Made by a program: the position numbers and the translations under genes. Below, piece by piece: positions 1-8,286 of a stretch of DNA of 64,000 nt. Position 1 is the stretch's first letter, and each line of letters begins with the position of its first letter. The notes beneath the pieces were generated by a model. That model saw only the letters and a list, made by a program, of their open reading frames with translations, made no database searches and had not been told where the DNA came from. The stretch is from Psychroserpens sp. NJDZ02. GTDB lineage: Bacteria; Bacteroidota; Bacteroidia; Flavobacteriales; Flavobacteriaceae. The DNA lies in NCBI RefSeq assembly GCF_004843725.1, contig NZ_CP039451.1, positions 3,354,001 through 3,418,000 of the forward strand, given 5' to 3'.

Positions 1-129
1 GAAGCCTTAAAACATGTTGGTTTAAGACCATCACGAAAAATTCACTTAATGAATGCGATGTTAGAATCGCGATTAGTTAAGTATGAAATTTATGCAGGAA
101 GTAAAAAAGGAAAGTACATGAATAAGTAA
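1..129 (+). CDS. C-terminal end of an unidentified protein (partial)
   Basis: An open frame runs from the first base to a TAA at 127-129 and encodes the last 42 residues of a protein that begins outside the window. The tail is basic and ends in KGKYMNK. I do not recognise the family from this fragment. A strong hairpin with a T-run follows 26 bases downstream, which fits the end of a real transcription unit. Confidence 0.5.
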   Translation, partial: EALKHVGLRPSRKIHLMNAMLESRLVKYEIYAGSKKGKYMNK

Positions 130-150
130 GCTTTAAGCATATAAGTAAAA

Positions 151-190
151 AAAAAGGAAGTTGATTAATTATCAACTTCCTTTTCTTTTT
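151..190. terminator. Bidirectional terminator overlapping the end of the DUF6048 gene
   Basis: A perfect 10-bp stem (GGAAGTTGAT 156-165, ATCAACTTCC 171-180) has a 5-base loop, an A-run before it and a T-run after it, so it can act in both directions. The stop codon of the minus-strand gene (165-167) lies inside the hairpin, so the right arm encodes the protein's last residues. Confidence 0.8.
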
Positions 191-917
191 TAGTATTTGT
201 TTTACTTTTCTTAAACAATGGAATTAAATAGGAGACACTATAACCATAGCCTACACCAATACGACCAGAATCAAACGTTTTATTAAAGCCAGGGACATGT
301 AAGTTTTCAAAATCTACAGGTTGATCTTGAGTGATCATAGCTTTTAATTGCGCATTAACACCGATATATAAATTTGTAAAGACTTCTGCTTTTAAACCTA
401 ATATAAGTTCTACCCAAATTGCAGATAAACCAGTAGATTCTAAGTTTTCAGAAGACGAAAATTGTGGTGACCAATATTGGTCGGTTGCGTATACGGTATA
501 ATTAGTTCTAGTTTGACTAAATGTACTAGCTCCAACTCTAAAACCAGTGTAAATCATGTCGTCTGTTCCGATCCAATTATCATATAAGTTATAGTCAAAA
601 CCAACTTTAAAATAATTACCTTTTGCGGTAACACTTAAAAAGTCATTGGTCGTCGTTTTTTCTTCATTACCAATTTCTCCAGCAATAAATAAATTTTTAC
701 TTAGTCTGTAATCTCCGCTAATTTCAAAGCCAGAATAATCATCGTCTAAAGCGGTTCTTATTAGTTTACTAGCATCAGTCCCCAAGCGTAAACCATAGCG
801 TAATTTAAGGCTATCGTTTTTTGTTTCAACAGTTTGTTCTTGTGCTTGTAACGAAATAGTATAACACAAAAATAAACTAATGATAAAAGAAATAGTGAGT
901 TGTTGTTTCATCTTCAA
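165..917 (-). CDS. DUF6048 family outer-membrane beta-barrel protein
   Basis: A 250-residue exported protein with an N-terminal signal peptide ending around QAQ (residues 24-26). The rest alternates hydrophobic and polar residues and is rich in Gly and aromatics (for example YGLRLGTD, RIGVGYGYSVSYLIPLF near the C-terminus), as in outer-membrane barrels. Composition and position match the DUF6048 family of Flavobacteriia, whose function is unknown. Its start overlaps the end of the upstream DUF6452 gene by about 40 bases (35 if the second ATG at 911 is used), so the two are probably translationally coupled and co-transcribed with rlmD. The Lys/Glu-rich tail is encoded within the terminator. 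Confidence 0.75.
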   Translation of the reverse strand: MKMKQQLTISFIISLFLCYTISLQAQEQTVETKNDSLKLRYGLRLGTDASKLIRTALDDDYSGFEISGDYRLSKNLFIAGEIGNEEKTTTNDFLSVTAKGNYFKVGFDYNLYDNWIGTDDMIYTGFRVGASTFSQTRTNYTVYATDQYWSPQFSSSENLESTGLSAIWVELILGLKAEVFTNLYIGVNAQLKAMITQDQPVDFENLHVPGFNKTFDSGRIGVGYGYSVSYLIPLFKKSKTNTKKEKEVDN

Positions 918-1395
918 TTGTTAAATTATCATTTTCTGGTTGGGCTAATATTATCCAATTAGCATCTGCTCCGCCGTCTACTGTTACAAATACATCTTTA
1001 AAAATAGTTTTATACCCACAGGCTCTAGAGACATACACATCTTCCGCTTCATACGTTATAGTAATGGTATCTGTATTACCTGAGGTAATATTACCATCGT
1101 CATCTAAAACCGTATTATTTGTAAGATAAAAAACAGTGCTATTTTGGTCAGTACGTAGGGGTAAAATAAGTTGATTTACCGTTTCAACATTATAATCTGA
1201 TAAAACATCATCATTATCTTCTCCTATGACATACAATCCAATGGCATCTTTTTGGCTATCTGTTGCGTTATTGTTGTAAAAATCAATAATTAAACTTGGT
1301 GTAGTCGCTGTAGTTTCCGAGCATAAATCGTCACGTTCGCAGGTCAAAAGACTACACGATAGAATTATTAATAAGTAAAGTTTTAAATGTTTCAT
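877..1395 (-). CDS. DUF6452 family lipoprotein
   Basis: A 172-residue protein starting MKHLKLYLLIILSCSLLTC, a signal peptide with a lipobox-like LLTC (Cys at about 19), followed by an acidic CERDDLC segment. The size, the paired N-terminal cysteines and the position between rlmD and a DUF6048 gene fit DUF6452, a Bacteroidota family of unknown function. The body is beta-rich with no catalytic motif that I can see. It begins 11 bases after rlmD ends and overlaps the DUF6048 gene, so the three form one minus-strand operon. An envelope location is inferred from the signal sequence. Confidence 0.75.
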   Translation of the reverse strand: MKHLKLYLLIILSCSLLTCERDDLCSETTATTPSLIIDFYNNNATDSQKDAIGLYVIGEDNDDVLSDYNVETVNQLILPLRTDQNSTVFYLTNNTVLDDDGNITSGNTDTITITYEAEDVYVSRACGYKTIFKDVFVTVDGGADANWIILAQPENDNLTIEDETTTHYFFYH

Positions 1396-1406
1396 TTACG
1401 ATATAA

Positions 1407-2819
1407 TTATTTCTTCTCTAAAAGTACAATATTTTCGACATGATGTGTTTGTGGAAACATATCTACTGCTTGCACTTTAGTAATCTTATAGATGTCTTTC
1501 ATCAATTCTAAATCTCTAGCTTGTGTCGCACTGTTACAACTTACATATACTATTTTTTGTGGCGCAATATTTAGTATTTGTTGAACAACATCTTTGTGCA
1601 TCCCATCTCTTGGAGGGTCTGTAATAATAACGTCTGGTTGACCATGAGTATTTATAAACTCTTGATTAAAAACGTTTTTCATGTCTCCTACAAAAAACTC
1701 ACAATTTGTAATATTATTGCGTTCAGCATTTTCTTTTGCTGCACTAATAGCATCAGGCACAGCTTCTACACCAACCACTTTTTTTGCCTTTTTAGATACA
1801 AATTGAGCAATAGTTCCAGTTCCAGTATATAAATCATAAACTAGCTCGTCTCCTTTTAAATCGGCAAACTCACGTGTTAGTTTATATAATTCGTAGGCTT
1901 GATTGGAATTAGTTTGGTAAAACGACTTGGCATTTATCTTAAACTTTAAACCTTCCATTTCTTCAAAAATATGATCTTCACCTTTAAAGCAAATCACATC
2001 TTGATCGTATATAGTATCATTAGCTTTTTCGTTAATAATATATTGTAAAGAGGTTATTTCTGGGAATGTTTCAGCAACGTAATTTAAAAGTAACTCACGT
2101 TTAGATGCATCTTCTTTAAAAAACTGAACAACAACCATAATATCCCCAGTAGAAGAGGTGCGTATCATCATGGTACGTAACAAACCGGTTTGGTTTCTGG
2201 TGTTAAAGAATTCTAATTCATTTTCAATAGAAAAATCTCTAACAGCGTTTCTGATAGCATTTGAAGGATCTGCTTGTAAATGACATTTTTTAATATCTAA
2301 GATCTTATCCCACATTCCTGGAATATGAAAACCAAGTGCATTTCTATCACCCAGATCTTCATCAGATTGGATTTCTTCTAAAGTTAACCAACGCGAGTCA
2401 CTAAAAGAAAATTCCATCTTATTTCTATAAAAATACTGTTCTGCAGATGGTAAGATAGGAGTGATTTCTGGTAAATCTAAATGTCCAATTCTAGTTAGGT
2501 TATTAGTGACTTCATTCTGTTTATAAAACAATTGATGCTCATAGCCCATATCTTGCCATTTACAACCACCACAAACGCCAAAATGCTCACATTCCGGAGT
2601 GGTACGTTTATCACTTAATTTATGAAAAACGGTAGCCTTACCTTCAAAATAAGATTTACGCTTTTTAAATGTTTGTACATCAACTATATCTCCTGGTACT
2701 GCGTTTGGTAAAAATATAACACGCCCATCAGGTGCTTTTGCTACAGTTTTTCCTTTTGCTGCAGCATCTAAAACTTCTACATTAGTAAAAATTTGCTTTT
2801 TTGTATTTCGTCTTGCCAT
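1407..2819 (-). CDS. rlmD: 23S rRNA (uracil-C5)-methyltransferase RlmD/RumA type
   Basis: 470 residues with the full architecture of RlmD/RumA: an N-terminal TRAM-like domain (about 1-65), an iron-sulfur cysteine set (C77, C83, C86, C179), a SAM-binding motif DLYTGTGT (329-336), DPPRDG (401-406), the nucleophilic Cys in YVSCN (C428) and a C-terminal HVENI containing the catalytic Glu (E463). By family knowledge it methylates C5 of a uridine in 23S rRNA; which uridine cannot be told from sequence, since Bacteroidota paralogues vary. It is first in an operon with DUF6452 and DUF6048. A -7 element ends only 5 bases upstream of the ATG, so the mRNA may be leaderless. Confidence 0.93.
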   Translation of the reverse strand: MARRNTKKQIFTNVEVLDAAAKGKTVAKAPDGRVIFLPNAVPGDIVDVQTFKKRKSYFEGKATVFHKLSDKRTTPECEHFGVCGGCKWQDMGYEHQLFYKQNEVTNNLTRIGHLDLPEITPILPSAEQYFYRNKMEFSFSDSRWLTLEEIQSDEDLGDRNALGFHIPGMWDKILDIKKCHLQADPSNAIRNAVRDFSIENELEFFNTRNQTGLLRTMMIRTSSTGDIMVVVQFFKEDASKRELLLNYVAETFPEITSLQYIINEKANDTIYDQDVICFKGEDHIFEEMEGLKFKINAKSFYQTNSNQAYELYKLTREFADLKGDELVYDLYTGTGTIAQFVSKKAKKVVGVEAVPDAISAAKENAERNNITNCEFFVGDMKNVFNQEFINTHGQPDVIITDPPRDGMHKDVVQQILNIAPQKIVYVSCNSATQARDLELMKDIYKITKVQAVDMFPQTHHVENIVLLEKK

Positions 2820-2824
2820 AAGTG

Positions 2825-2832
2825 CAAAAGTA
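2825..2832 (-). promoter_or_regulatory. -7 promoter element of rlmD
   Basis: On the minus strand this reads TACTTTTG, an exact match to the Bacteroidota -7 consensus TAnnTTTG. Only 5 bases separate it from the rlmD ATG at 2819. No convincing -33 TTG is seen at the usual distance. Confidence 0.6.
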
Positions 2833-2883
2833 ATGAAAGGATTTTCGATTTGCGAGTTATGATTTATGATTTTTTTACGAATC

Positions 2884-2891
2884 TAATTTTG
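2884..2891 (+). promoter_or_regulatory. -7 promoter element upstream of the rocD leader
   Basis: TAATTTTG matches TAnnTTTG exactly. It is 10 bases before the ATG of a possible 25-codon leader ORF and about 155 bases before rocD, so it is the likely rocD promoter with a long structured leader. No clear -33 TTG is present at 17-23 bases. Confidence 0.5.
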
Positions 2892-2901
2892 ATTGATTAA
2901 A

Positions 2902-2979
2902 ATGAAAACGAAAATGGTTTTAATCGCAACTTTTTTATTAATTTGCAACTTCTTAGGGATGATTTCTCTCCCACGCTGA
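2902..2979 (+). CDS. Possible 25-residue hydrophobic leader peptide upstream of rocD
   Basis: A short ORF starts with ATG 10 bases after a -7 element and ends with TGA at 2977-2979, 69 bases before rocD. It encodes a basic N-terminus (MKTKM), a hydrophobic core and the end SLPR, so it resembles a signal peptide without a mature protein. Two small hairpins follow or overlap it: GGGA 2956-2959 with TCCC 2969-2972, and TTTCGA 2982-2987 with TCGAAA 2992-2997. It could be a regulatory leader peptide, a secreted micropeptide or chance. An arginine codon directly before the stop is suggestive next to an ornithine gene but proves nothing. Confidence 0.3.
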   Translation: MKTKMVLIATFLLICNFLGMISLPR

Positions 2980-3048
2980 ATTTTCGAGCTTTCGAAAGGA
3001 TAAAGGTACAGAAGGAATGGCTACTTTATAACTTTAAATATTGAAAAA

Positions 3049-4329
3049 ATGGCTGTTTTAAACCAATTAACGTCGCAAGAAGCGATGGACTTAGAAAACA
3101 AATACGGAGCACACAATTACCACCCACTACCTGTTGTATTAAGCAAAGGAGAAGGTGTTTTTGTTTGGGATGTAGAAGGAAAAAAATATTACGATTTTTT
3201 ATCTGCATATTCTGCAGTAAATCAGGGACATTGTCACCCGAAAATTGTTGGTGCAATGGTAAAACAAGCACAAACATTGACTTTAACGTCTCGTGCTTTT
3301 TATAATGACATGTTAGGTAAATTTGAAAAATTTGCGACAGAGACATTTAACTACGATAAATTATTACCAATGAATACTGGTGCTGAAGCAGTTGAGACGG
3401 CTTTAAAACTATGTAGAAAATGGGCTTATGAGGTTAAAGGGATTGACGAAAATGAGGCAGAAATTGTGGTTTGCGAAAACAATTTTCACGGGCGTACAAC
3501 TACTATTATATCATTTTCTAATGATCCAGTAGCCCGTAAAAACTTTGGACCATATACTAATGGATTTATTAAAATTGAATATGATAATCTTAAAGCATTA
3601 GAAGAGGTCTTAACTAGTAATAAAAATGTTGCAGGATTCTTGGTAGAACCTATTCAGGGAGAAGCAGGGGTTTATGTACCAAGTGAAGGTTATTTAGCAA
3701 AAGCTAAAGCATTATGCCAAAAACACAATGTATTATTTATTGCGGACGAAGTGCAAACAGGTATTGGTAGAACAGGACGTTTATTAGCGACTTGTGGTAA
3801 CTGTACTTGTTCTGATAAGCACTGTTCTGGTACTCCAGAAGTGAAAGCTGATATTTTAATTTTAGGAAAAGCGTTATCAGGAGGGGCTTACCCAGTAAGT
3901 GCTGTATTGGCTAATGATGACATCATGAATGTTATTAAGCCAGGAAATCATGGTAGTACTTTTGGTGGAAATCCTGTTGCTGCAGCAATTGGTACAGCTG
4001 CATTAGAAGTTATTAAAGATGAAAAGTTAGCACAAAATGCTTTTGATTTAGGTGAATTATTTAGAAGTGAATTATCTAAGTTTATTGAAACTTCAAATAT
4101 CGTTAACACAGTTAGAGGTAAAGGGTTATTAAATGCTATTATAATTAACGATACAGAGGATAGCGATACAGCTTGGAATATATGTATGGCTTTACGTGAT
4201 AATGGATTATTGGCTAAACCAACACATGGAAATATCATTCGTTTTGCTCCACCTTTAGTAATGACTAAAGAACAATTATTAGATTGTGTAGGTATTATTA
4301 CAAAAACTCTGAAGCAGTTTGAAAAATAA
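3049..4329 (+). CDS. rocD: Ornithine-oxo-acid aminotransferase
   Basis: 426 residues of the class III PLP aminotransferase fold. Ornithine + 2-oxoglutarate gives glutamate semialdehyde + glutamate, linking arginine/ornithine to proline and glutamate. Visible markers are [12 protein letters not shown] (109-120), the FHGRT segment (146-150), IADEVQTG (231-238) and the PLP lysine in LGKALSGG (K274). Unlike classical RocD it carries a cysteine-rich insertion between the DEVQTG strand and the PLP lysine: C249-x2-C252-x-C254-x4-C259, in a loop of about 15 residues. I believe this loop is common in flavobacterial homologues, and it looks metal-binding. The gene is monocistronic and ends in a bidirectional terminator. 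Confidence 0.92.
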   Translation: MAVLNQLTSQEAMDLENKYGAHNYHPLPVVLSKGEGVFVWDVEGKKYYDFLSAYSAVNQGHCHPKIVGAMVKQAQTLTLTSRAFYNDMLGKFEKFATETFNYDKLLPMNTGAEAVETALKLCRKWAYEVKGIDENEAEIVVCENNFHGRTTTIISFSNDPVARKNFGPYTNGFIKIEYDNLKALEEVLTSNKNVAGFLVEPIQGEAGVYVPSEGYLAKAKALCQKHNVLFIADEVQTGIGRTGRLLATCGNCTCSDKHCSGTPEVKADILILGKALSGGAYPVSAVLANDDIMNVIKPGNHGSTFGGNPVAAAIGTAALEVIKDEKLAQNAFDLGELFRSELSKFIETSNIVNTVRGKGLLNAIIINDTEDSDTAWNICMALRDNGLLAKPTHGNIIRFAPPLVMTKEQLLDCVGIITKTLKQFEK

Positions 4330-4349
4330 TTATTAGATTTATATAAATA

Positions 4350-4381
4350 AAAAAGGCTGTCAAATATGACAGCCTTTTTTT
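4350..4381. terminator. Bidirectional terminator between rocD and the T9SS cargo gene
   Basis: An 8-bp GC-containing stem (GGCTGTCA 4355-4362, TGACAGCC 4367-4374) has a 4-base loop, an A-run before it and a T-run after it. It lies between two converging genes and serves both. Confidence 0.85.
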
Positions 4382-4398
4382 ATGTGTTTTAATTAGTG

Positions 4399-6225
4399 TT
4401 ATTTTTTATTAGCAACAATTACTTTTTTAGTCGTTACGTTACTATTAGATAATATCGTTTTTACAAGATATACACCATCACTAAGGTTTTTAGTAGAGTA
4501 ACTTAGTCGTGTATTTGTATTTTTAACTTGTTTACTAAATACTAATTTACCAGAGATGTCATATAATTCAATAGTATTAATATCTAAATTATTAGGATTA
4601 AGGACTACTAATTCTGATATCGTATTATTTTGTAATACGTTAAAATTGTTTTCGGCAAACTCATCCGTTGATAAGGTGTTAGCTTCTTCAAAAGTGATTT
4701 CAAATCTAGTAGCATAACTACCAATAGGTAAATTAAGTTGATAATCTTGTTGTCTTAAGTCCACATAAAGATTATTTTCTATGTCATGCAAGTATATTGG
4801 TTGAGACGAATCAAAATTTTGTATATCACTTAATCTGAAATTTATGACCTGCTGTGCATCTAAATTTAAATTTAAAGGAATCTTTAAATCTACTTGATAA
4901 TTATCTGCTTTAGTAACATAAGGCTCATTGTTTTGAATCCAGTTAGCATCAGCACTTAAAGCTCCATAGATTTTACTTTCTAAACCATAATCAAAGTCTG
5001 AAGAGGCTGTTTGATGAAAATTATGAAGTAGTTGTCTTGTATAAAGCGATCCAAAATCTACATTTAATCTAAATCTTTTAAAGTCTTCTGGTAATATTTG
5101 AAGACCATTAGAATCGTATACAATAGTATGACGAGCCGTATTATCTTCAGTATTACTTTCTGCTGTTCTATAAAATTCACTTTGTCCTCCCGTTTTTTTA
5201 TAGAAAACACGATGACTATCAGACGTTAAAAGTGTTCCTGTAGCAGCTCCTTTAACCATGAAACCTTGACCAATAGGTATGTATCGTCTGGCTTCTTTTC
5301 CTGACGTTGCTGCCGAACCGCTAGTATTTAAAGAGCCATCAGAATTATAGGCGTCAAAAGGAGGAGCAACGTAGGAATCTACAGTTCCTGAAGCGTTTAT
5401 AGTATAAGCACCATAACCACCTCTGTAAGCTGTTAAAGTGTGAGAGGTTATAGTTTGATCTTGTTCCCAATAATATAAAGTTCCAGCATCTAGTAAAAGA
5501 CTATTGTTAGGATCATGTATAAAATCACGTGCATCCATAGCAGAAGGATAAGGATTACCGATTAAGGTTTCTTGTCCTAAAACTATATCTGTGTTAATTT
5601 CGCCTGCATTTGGCTTTCCTCTAAAATCATACTGTTGTCCGGCAATTGGGGTAGAACCAACGGTTCCTTTCATTGTAAAACCATAACCAGCATCTACAAA
5701 TCCTGAGGCACCAACATAATCCCATGCGCTGTAATCGGCTCCTGGATTAAATTTCCAAAGCCAATAGCTTTCTATATTTAGAGGTGCACTGGTTCCGTTA
5801 TATCCAGTGGTCGCATAACCAGCTATAACACTATTGGTTATATCAGTAATATCATAAATATTTTGATTGGGAATAAAAGTAGAATTACCTGTTGTATTCA
5901 CTGAAACGTTACCTACGGGTGAAGCCCAATAATTATAAGCATAATTATTAACGGTTCCTTCTTGGTAAACACTTAGTTTTCCTAATCCAGAATTTCCAGT
6001 TGCTCCAGTACCTTGGATAATTTGTCCTTCATTTCTTAAATAAATACTGCTATTTGCTTCTTGCAGGTTAATGTTGTTCTCAACAAATATCGGAGCAACA
6101 TCTGCTACACTATCGTCGAAACCAGTTCCGTCTACAAAAATATAGGCGTCGTTTCTGACTGTCAGTTGCGCTAAACTCAAGTATATAGGGCATACGAGTA
6201 GGGCGTATAATAAGTTTTTTTTCAT
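4399..6225 (-). CDS. Large secreted protein with a type IX sorting domain
   Basis: 608 residues with a signal peptide (about 1-19, ending SLAQ). A C-terminal type A T9SS sorting domain spans about 530-608: it starts after FNVLQN, contains IELYDISGKLVF and LSDGVYLVKT, and ends VTTKKVIVANKK. The domain directs export through the type IX system and attachment to, or release from, the cell surface. The long middle region is Gly/Asn/Tyr-rich and beta-rich, with no catalytic signature that I recognise; its N-terminus resembles the many flavobacterial surface proteins with FVDGTG-like beta segments. It is transcribed alone, divergently from the small membrane/Smr pair. Confidence 0.85.
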   Translation of the reverse strand: MKKNLLYALLVCPIYLSLAQLTVRNDAYIFVDGTGFDDSVADVAPIFVENNINLQEANSSIYLRNEGQIIQGTGATGNSGLGKLSVYQEGTVNNYAYNYWASPVGNVSVNTTGNSTFIPNQNIYDITDITNSVIAGYATTGYNGTSAPLNIESYWLWKFNPGADYSAWDYVGASGFVDAGYGFTMKGTVGSTPIAGQQYDFRGKPNAGEINTDIVLGQETLIGNPYPSAMDARDFIHDPNNSLLLDAGTLYYWEQDQTITSHTLTAYRGGYGAYTINASGTVDSYVAPPFDAYNSDGSLNTSGSAATSGKEARRYIPIGQGFMVKGAATGTLLTSDSHRVFYKKTGGQSEFYRTAESNTEDNTARHTIVYDSNGLQILPEDFKRFRLNVDFGSLYTRQLLHNFHQTASSDFDYGLESKIYGALSADANWIQNNEPYVTKADNYQVDLKIPLNLNLDAQQVINFRLSDIQNFDSSQPIYLHDIENNLYVDLRQQDYQLNLPIGSYATRFEITFEEANTLSTDEFAENNFNVLQNNTISELVVLNPNNLDINTIELYDISGKLVFSKQVKNTNTRLSYSTKNLSDGVYLVKTILSNSNVTTKKVIVANKK

Positions 6226-6424
6226 TGTTTGGGGGCTTTTTTTATAATATACGAATTATTCTATAAAAATATTAATTTTATTGATATAAACATATTTATT
6301 TTAACTTAATAATTTCATTTTTAGGGTTTTGGCTGATATTAGGTGTCGGGTCTATGCGTAAGTACTCTGTAAATACAAGTTATTTTTTAGTATTATAAAC
6401 GTCTAAAATCCTTTAAAAATATAG

Positions 6425-6432
6425 TAAATTTG
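6425..6432 (+). promoter_or_regulatory. -7 promoter element for the membrane protein/Smr operon
   Basis: TAAATTTG matches TAnnTTTG. The TTG at its 3' end opens an in-frame extension of the next ORF, but it belongs to the promoter, so the real start must lie downstream (GTG at 6466). Confidence 0.6.
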
Positions 6433-6465
6433 CTATCACTGAATTTAATTAAATTAAAAAGACTA

Positions 6466-6681
6466 GTGCTAAAAAAAGGAAACATATATTATCTCTCTAT
6501 AGTGTTAGGAGCAGTAGTCGCTATTTATGCTAATGCTAATGAAAAGCAGAACTTATTGCTATTGATTGGAGGAATAGCATTATTAATGTTTGGTGTTTTT
6601 AATTTACAATCGGGAATTCCTAGTAAAAAGGAAAAGGATACTTTTGTAGAATCCGAATTAATTGAAGACGAAGAAGAATGA
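6466..6681 (+). CDS. Small two-segment membrane protein upstream of Smr gene
   Basis: Using the GTG at 6466 gives 71 residues: KKGNIYYLS, a first membrane segment (about 11-25), a short NANEKQN loop, a second membrane segment (about 32-48) and an acidic tail ending EDEEE. An upstream TTG at 6430 is in frame but sits inside the -7 element, so I reject it. The stop overlaps the Smr start (ATGA at 6678-6681), so the two are translationally coupled. I believe the pairing recurs in Flavobacteriaceae. The function is unknown. Confidence 0.7.
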   Translation: MLKKGNIYYLSIVLGAVVAIYANANEKQNLLLLIGGIALLMFGVFNLQSGIPSKKEKDTFVESELIEDEEE

Positions 6682-7235
6682 AATTAAAAATTGGTGATAA
6701 AGTAGATGTTTTAGATGATGCACTTTCTGGTGTAATAATGTCCATTAAGGGCGAGACTATTACTATTGAAACTGAGGATGGATTTGATCTTGAATTTAAG
6801 GTTTCAGAACTGGTAAAAACTAAATCCGCAACGCTTAGAAATAATGTGTTTGATTCGGCATCTATACGTCAAGTATTATCTGAGAAGACAGAAAAAAAAC
6901 GACATTCTACAACCAAGGTTAAAGCAAAGGAACGTTATGAGCCAATGATGGAAGTGGATTTACATCTACATAAATTAGTGGATCATGAAAGAGGTATGAC
7001 TAGTTATGATAAATTGACTATTCAATTAGATACTGCTAGACATAAGTTAGAATTTGCTATCAAAAAACGAATTCAAAAAATTGTATTTATACACGGCGTT
7101 GGAGAAGGTGTTTTAAAAATGGAACTTGAGACCTTATTTAGTAGATACGACAATGTCAAATACTACGAAGCCGACTATAAAAAATATGGTTTAGGCGCCA
7201 CAGAGGTTTATATTATGCAAAATCGTAATTCTTAA
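6678..7235 (+). CDS. Smr domain protein (MutS2 C-terminal-like)
   Basis: 185 residues. The N-terminal 45 residues (IGDKVDVLDDALSGVI) look like a small beta domain. A linker with basic residues follows, then a C-terminal Smr domain (about 95-185) with the DLHLH motif and HGVGEG loop. Smr domains are endonuclease/RNA-binding modules also found at the end of MutS2, and stand-alone Smr proteins act on nicked or branched DNA or on stalled-ribosome mRNA; which applies here is unknown. It is coupled by a 4-base overlap to the small membrane protein, which could place it near the membrane. It converges on the next gene with 9 bases between the stops. Confidence 0.88.
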   Translation: MKLKIGDKVDVLDDALSGVIMSIKGETITIETEDGFDLEFKVSELVKTKSATLRNNVFDSASIRQVLSEKTEKKRHSTTKVKAKERYEPMMEVDLHLHKLVDHERGMTSYDKLTIQLDTARHKLEFAIKKRIQKIVFIHGVGEGVLKMELETLFSRYDNVKYYEADYKKYGLGATEVYIMQNRNS

Positions 7236-7244
7236 ATTAGTTGA

Positions 7245-8174
7245 TTAAATAAAGGGAGGCGTAATTGTTCTGGTTTTAGACATTAATGTATCATCTAAAG
7301 TTCCAAATTCAGTTTCGTCATAAATAATTTCAGGAAAAGAAATATTTTCAAACTTTAGAGTAACAGTAAATGTTTGAGAAATCGTATGACTTCTAAAAGA
7401 CGTAGGAGGATTATTATTCATAAAGAGAGGATTTAAATAATCAGGACCAGTAGTACTGTCTGAGACATCATTAGTAGGGTTATTATCAAAGGAGGTAATC
7501 TCTTCGTTTCTGGTTGGTACACCATCACCATCATCATCGTTATCCAGATAATTTGGGATGCCATCTCCATCAGTATCCAAAGCATTACTTAGGCCGTCAG
7601 TTTCTGTATAAGCAACACCTTCGCTTGCTGTTAAAACATTATCACCATCATCATCCGCATCTAAAAAATTAGGTAAACCGTCACCGTCTGTATCATCATC
7701 ATAAAGGTCTCCGTTACCATTTAAATCTTCTAACTCGGCAGGGATACCATCATTATCATCCTCAAGTAAACTAACAGTAAAATACGCAGTACCACTAGTT
7801 GATGTATACTCCTCAGTGATTTGAATACCATTTGGAGGGACATCATTACAGAAAAAATCTGAAGGATCACTAGTGTAACTTCTAAATGTAAATAAACCTG
7901 CAACACTCGCTACAGTAACTTCTGTTGTTACTAAATCTACGAATAAGGCATTATCTGCGTTAACTGCAGTTTCTACTAAAGAAGCAACAGTAAAACTAGG
8001 ACTATCTAGTTGTAATGATAACGTTTCGTTAGGGTCAGTTTTCGCTTTAAAAAAGACCAAATCACCACAGGCTTCAAAAGTATCATCAAATTCTAGTTCT
8101 GTTGTAATAATGTCACCATCGTCACAAGATAATAGGCTGAATATAGAGATAAGTAAAACTGAAATTTTTCGCAT
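7245..8174 (-). CDS. Lipoprotein with thrombospondin-type-3-like calcium repeats
   Basis: 309 residues with a lipoprotein signal (ISIFSLLSC, lipobox Cys at about 17). The middle third contains several Asp-rich repeats (DTDGDGLPNFLDADDDGD, DTDGDGIPNYLDNDDDGD and related), the pattern of thrombospondin type 3/OmpA-linker calcium-binding loops. The flanking N- and C-terminal regions are beta-rich and unassigned. The protein is probably exposed in the periplasm or on the cell surface and stiffened by calcium, which is plausible for a marine organism. It is monocistronic, with a -7 element at 8194-8201. Confidence 0.82.
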   Translation of the reverse strand: MRKISVLLISIFSLLSCDDGDIITTELEFDDTFEACGDLVFFKAKTDPNETLSLQLDSPSFTVASLVETAVNADNALFVDLVTTEVTVASVAGLFTFRSYTSDPSDFFCNDVPPNGIQITEEYTSTSGTAYFTVSLLEDDNDGIPAELEDLNGNGDLYDDDTDGDGLPNFLDADDDGDNVLTASEGVAYTETDGLSNALDTDGDGIPNYLDNDDDGDGVPTRNEEITSFDNNPTNDVSDSTTGPDYLNPLFMNNNPPTSFRSHTISQTFTVTLKFENISFPEIIYDETEFGTLDDTLMSKTRTITPPFI

Positions 8175-8193
8175 TGCTGATAAGTTTAAAAAA

Positions 8194-8201
8194 CAAAAAT
8201 A
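8194..8201 (-). promoter_or_regulatory. -7 promoter element of the calcium-repeat lipoprotein gene
   Basis: Reads TATTTTTG on the minus strand, an exact TAnnTTTG match, leaving a 19-base leader before the ATG at 8174. Confidence 0.5.
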
Positions 8202-8253
8202 AGTGAATTGTCAAACTTATAACGTTGCTTAAGACAATTAATTTTATTTAAAC

Positions 8254-8261
8254 TATTTTTG
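8254..8261 (+). promoter_or_regulatory. -7 promoter element of the cysteine desulfurase gene
   Basis: TATTTTTG, an exact TAnnTTTG match 25 bases before the ATG at 8287. The nearest upstream TTG (8225-8227) is 26 bases away, rather far for a -33 box. Confidence 0.5.
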
Positions 8262-8286
8262 CACCCATTAATAGCAAAAAAACACA

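Noticed and set aside
3026..3346. 106-residue open frame antisense to the start of rocD
   Set aside because: It overlaps the conserved rocD N-terminus and has no sensible domain; rocD has the family motifs.
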